A stretch of 64,000 bases of DNA from Anagrus nilaparvatae (lineage: Eukaryota > Arthropoda > Insecta > Hymenoptera > Mymaridae), in the NCBI GenBank assembly GCA_022575985.1, contig JAKSXM010000272.1, positions 20,394,501 to 20,458,500 of the forward strand, written 5' to 3'. The notes under the pieces were generated by a model, which ran no database searches, was not told the origin of the DNA, and saw only the letters and a list, made by a program, of their open reading frames with translations. Shown one piece after another: positions 60,741 to 64,000 of this stretch (within the stretch, counting starts at the first letter, position 1; each line of letters opens with the position of its first letter). Position numbers and translations under genes: made by a program.

Positions 60741-61811
60741 AATTCACACCTAGCTTGAACGAGCGAAAAGTCGAAAAAAAATGACGACAAAATCTGATAT
60801 TACAAAGTTTTCGGGAATAGTTTGTTATTTTCATATTTCCATAGCAGTAAGTTGAAGCTGCTCGTCTAAAAAATTTTTAGTCAATTTTGTGGGTGACTGA
60901 GAGATCAAAATCCGAAAATTTGATTTTTAACAATAAATCTTTATTAAATTTAAAGAAATAGATGAAAAATTTGGATTGCCAGGGAAAAACCACTCCAGAA
61001 GAAAAAAAAAACTTATCTTTTAACGATTTAGCCAAGTTATCGTCAAATTAAGATTTTGCCCAAATTCGTCTTAAAAAAGATTGAAATTTTATTGAAAAAA
61101 GCCAGTTTCTGAACTTTAAACATGCATTACTCGCTTGATTTTCATCGTAAAATAATAATTTTTTTTTTTAAATCGATTAATTTTTCCCTGGCAATTCATT
61201 TCTTTAAGAAAAAAATCATTTTTATTGACCAAATTTCAATTTTTAGGTCAAAAACTGTGTTAAGTAAATCTTGCTACTTACAGTTTTCAAAGGCTTTTGA
61301 CCTAAAAATTAAAATTCGGTACATAAAAATGATTTTTTTCTTAAAGAAATGAATTGACAGGGAAAAATTAATCGATTTAAAAAAAAAAATTATTATTTTA
61401 CGATGAAAATCAAGCGAGTAATGCATGTTTAAAGTTCAGAAACTGGCTTTTTTCAATAAAATTTCAATCTTTTTTAAGACGAATTTGGGCAAAATCTTAA
61501 ATTGACGATAACTTGGCTAAATTTCATCGTAAAAAGATAAGTTTTTTTTTCTTCTGGAGTGGTTTTTCCCTGGCAATCCAAATTTTTCATCTATTACTTT
61601 AAATTTAATAAAGATTTATTGTTAAAAATCAAATTTTCGGATTTTGATCTCTCAGTCACTCACAAAATGGACTAAAAATTTTTTAGACGAGCAGCTCCAA
61701 CTTACTGCTATGGAAATATGAAAATAACAAACTATTCCCGAAAACTTTGTAGTATCAGATTTTGTCGTCATTTTTTTTCGACTTTTCGCTCGTTCAAGCT
61801 AGGTGTGAATT
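60741..61811. mobile_element. Long palindrome, family P1, youngest copy
   Basis: AATTCACACCTAGCTTGAAC at 60741 is the exact reverse complement of the sequence ending at 61811; arms of about 530 bp are nearly identical, with centre near 61276. The inner 0.8 kb matches 24777-25909, while the outer parts (GTAAGTTGAAGCTGCTCG, GACTGAGAGATC) differ, so the family is modular. It begins ten bases after the splice donor of TMEM53 copy 2. Confidence 0.93.
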
Positions 61812-62849
61812 ATTTTTTGAAAAATGATTTTTTCTGGGAGACTAAAAAACTGTTTGAAAATATGGTAGAAAATGATGAATGTAGAGATCAAAGGGTTTTT
61901 TTTACTGAAATATCTGAATTTTACAATAATAAAAAAATTTTATGCTTTTTCGTAAGAATAACTAAATATTAATGTTTTATTGATTATTCAATATAAATTT
62001 AATTCTAACGCTATTTTTTACATTGTTGTTTCTTTACTATATAATTTTTTTACTTTATACAAGTTTTTACAAATGTATATGCAATTATTTTTATGCATTT
62101 GTTGTACTACATTTAATAATCAATATAAAACCTACAAATATTTTTTTCTATTTTCTTATCAAAAACTTTTTTTAACTAAATAATTTTATAATAAATTTAA
62201 TTACATAATTAATTTATGAATTATGCAGAGTGGGTTTTACCAATATTATTAAAATTTCACAGAAATGGTGATAAAAATGAAGAGATTTGTCATTTAGTGA
62301 TAAAAGTAATAATGTTATTTTAATTAGGTTAAATGATATGAAAAATATTTTATAAAGTATCTATTATTTACTTACGTACTCACGTTTTAAGAAGAGCTTT
62401 AAGCAATATTTAATCAAAAATGACTTTATGGGTAGCTTTTTAGCAGCAGGGCGAGTCATTTGACTTGACTTTACCAATTAACTACATTAATTAAATTATA
62501 ATGACTGATTTATTTACAATTATTGACTCTTCTTTATTACATACCTTTTTGTTAAATTTTTAATAACCATATATTTACTATATTTAAAAAAATTTTTTAT
62601 CTTGTATTCTGTAGAATACCTACAAGTTGAATCTATTTTGAAACTGCATAATTTTTGTGATGACAAATAGATATAATAATAATAATAATAATAAAAACTA
62701 ATTTTCTAAATATTATTTAAAAATTGATGATATATATGGGTACTTTTCACATGAACGGTATACATAGTGCTCTCCCCCACTTTTATCCAAAACAAAAGCT
62801 CTTTAAGATTGTTGTTCGGTAAATGCCTTGATGTCAGAATTGAATATAA
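61812..62849. other. AT-rich spacer
   Basis: No recognisable exon of TMEM53 copy 2 and no repeat I can define, apart from a short ATA/ATAA microsatellite at about 62670-62692. Confidence 0.5.
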
Positions 62850-63357
62850 TTTTAGTCAAATCGCGTTTTAGGGTGTTTAGTTACTGGCCGTCATAATATT
62901 ATCTATAGGTTTTTGGGTCAGTGATCACGAATTTTGGAGTATTTTCCGGGAGAAATGAGCAGAACAAAACCTTAAATTTGTTTTTGATTTATTCGAACTT
63001 AAAGATTCCAGATTTGGTACATATGGATTTTTGGGTAACTTCGGGGTCCTGCTTACTAAAAATTGGTACTTCACCCTTAAATTAATAAAAACTACCTTTT
63101 TGCAAATTAAAGGGCGAAGTACCAATATTTAGTAGACAGGACCCTGAAATTCGTGATTAGCGACCCGAAAACCCGTATGGACCAAATCTGGAAACTTCAA
63201 GTTTGAATACTTTAAGGGTAACTTTTGCAAATTTAAAGGTTTCCGCACATTTTTTATAGAAAATACCCCGATATTTGTGAACAGTGACCACAAAAAACTA
63301 CAGTAAACCAAATCTGGTGGTGACCGGTTTGACAACCTAAACCGTATATTGACTGGA
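62850..63357. mobile_element. 'GGGTCGCTGA' palindrome, about 0.5 kb
   Basis: Begins near TTTTAGTCAAATCGCG and ends CGTATATTGACTGGA. Inside are GGTTTTTGGGTCAGTGATC on the left and TTAGCGACCCGAAAACC and CAGTGACC on the right, inverted. It is followed after about 20 bp by the next copy. Confidence 0.75.
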
Positions 63358-63376
63358 TTACATATTATATATATTA

Positions 63377-64000
63377 CTCCAGTCAAAATACGGGGGGGGG
63401 GGGGTTGTATTTTCACTGGCGAACACGAGATTTACTCTACTATAGGTTTTTTGAGTCGCTGAACACGAAAATCGGGGTCATTTGAGTGAGAAATTGGGGC
63501 TTCACCCTTAAATTTGCAAAAACTACCCCCAAAAAGGGGTTTTTTTTACATATTTGCAATTTGAGCGCTCAGATTGGCACCATACAGGTTTTTTGGCTCG
63601 CTGATCAAGAATTTCGACTTCTTTTTCATAAATAATCAATATTTAACCCCTAAATTGGCTACAACTCCCTCCCCCCAAGGGGGTGTTTTGCTATTTTCCC
63701 ACTTTGAGCATCCAGGATATATCCATTTAGGTTTTTTGGGTCGGTAATCAAGAATTTCGACTCCTTTTTCACAAATAATCAATATTTCACCCCTAAATTG
63801 GCTAAAACTCCCCCCCCAAGGGGTGGTTTTGCTATTTTACCACTTTGAGCATCCAGGATATATCCATATAGGTTTTTTGGGTCAGTAATCAAGAATTTCG
63901 ACTCCTTTTTCATAAATAATCAATATTTCACCCCTAAATTGGCTACAACTCCCCCCCCCCCCAAGGGGGTGTTTTGCTATTTTAGCACTTTGAGCATCCA
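63377..64000. mobile_element. 'GGGTCGCTGA' element, left arm, running off the window
   Basis: Starts TA/CTCCAGTCAAAATACGGG with a long G run, as at 35277. It contains tandem units of 141-145 bp; GAGCATCCAGGATATATCCA occurs at about 63706 and 63847, and its start again at 63992. The last units are nearly identical to each other. The right end is outside the window. Confidence 0.85.

Noticed and set aside
25269..61352. 76-codon ORFs at 25269-25499 (-) and 61122-61352 (+) starting MHYSLDFHRK
   Set aside because: Both lie in copies of the same long palindrome; composition is poly-Phe/Ile/Lys from A and T runs, and an arm read either way gives similar ORFs.

Overview
The window is strongly AT-rich eukaryotic nuclear DNA with GT-AG introns, many under 100 bp, and five recognisable animal genes. 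The proteins read as insect: an RpS21 starting MENDAGEF, a cytosolic thioredoxin, COX6A, RNA polymerase I subunit A and a TMEM53-like protein. A compact, very AT-rich insect such as a parasitoid wasp would fit, but I cannot fix the order or species from sequence alone.

Layout. 1-5.7 kb: one or two unrecognised, low-complexity, acidic proteins on the + strand; the two reading frames can be joined in phase across a possible 134-bp intron. 7.6-10.6 kb: COX6A (-) and RpS21 (+), head to head over about 590 bp. 12.5-18.2 kb: the RNA polymerase I largest subunit (+, seven exons, about 1,699 residues). 18.6-20.2 kb: thioredoxin (-), convergent with it. 20-43 kb: almost gene-free and built from mobile elements, many of them long inverted repeats (palindromes). 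43.6-48 kb: a six-exon TMEM53-like gene (+). 57.8-60.7 kb and possibly beyond: a second TMEM53-like copy in the same orientation, of which only two conserved exons are visible. The rest of 48-64 kb is nested repeats.

The five conserved genes do housekeeping jobs (rRNA synthesis, ribosome, respiration, redox) and need no shared pathway. The striking part is the repeat landscape. At least ten palindromic or terminal-inverted-repeat elements of 0.2-5 kb are present. Several have arms made of tandem repeats whose copy number differs between the two arms. Some carry recognisable target-site duplications (TA, TTA, TTAA). One 3.6-kb palindrome contains a transposase-like ORF interrupted by a single in-frame TAG. 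A nest at 50.5-55.9 kb shows at least three insertion layers. One ~1.1-kb palindrome starts ten bases after a splice donor of the second TMEM53-like copy. Exon coordinates were worked out by hand from splice signals, phase and family similarity; no transcript data or database searches were available.
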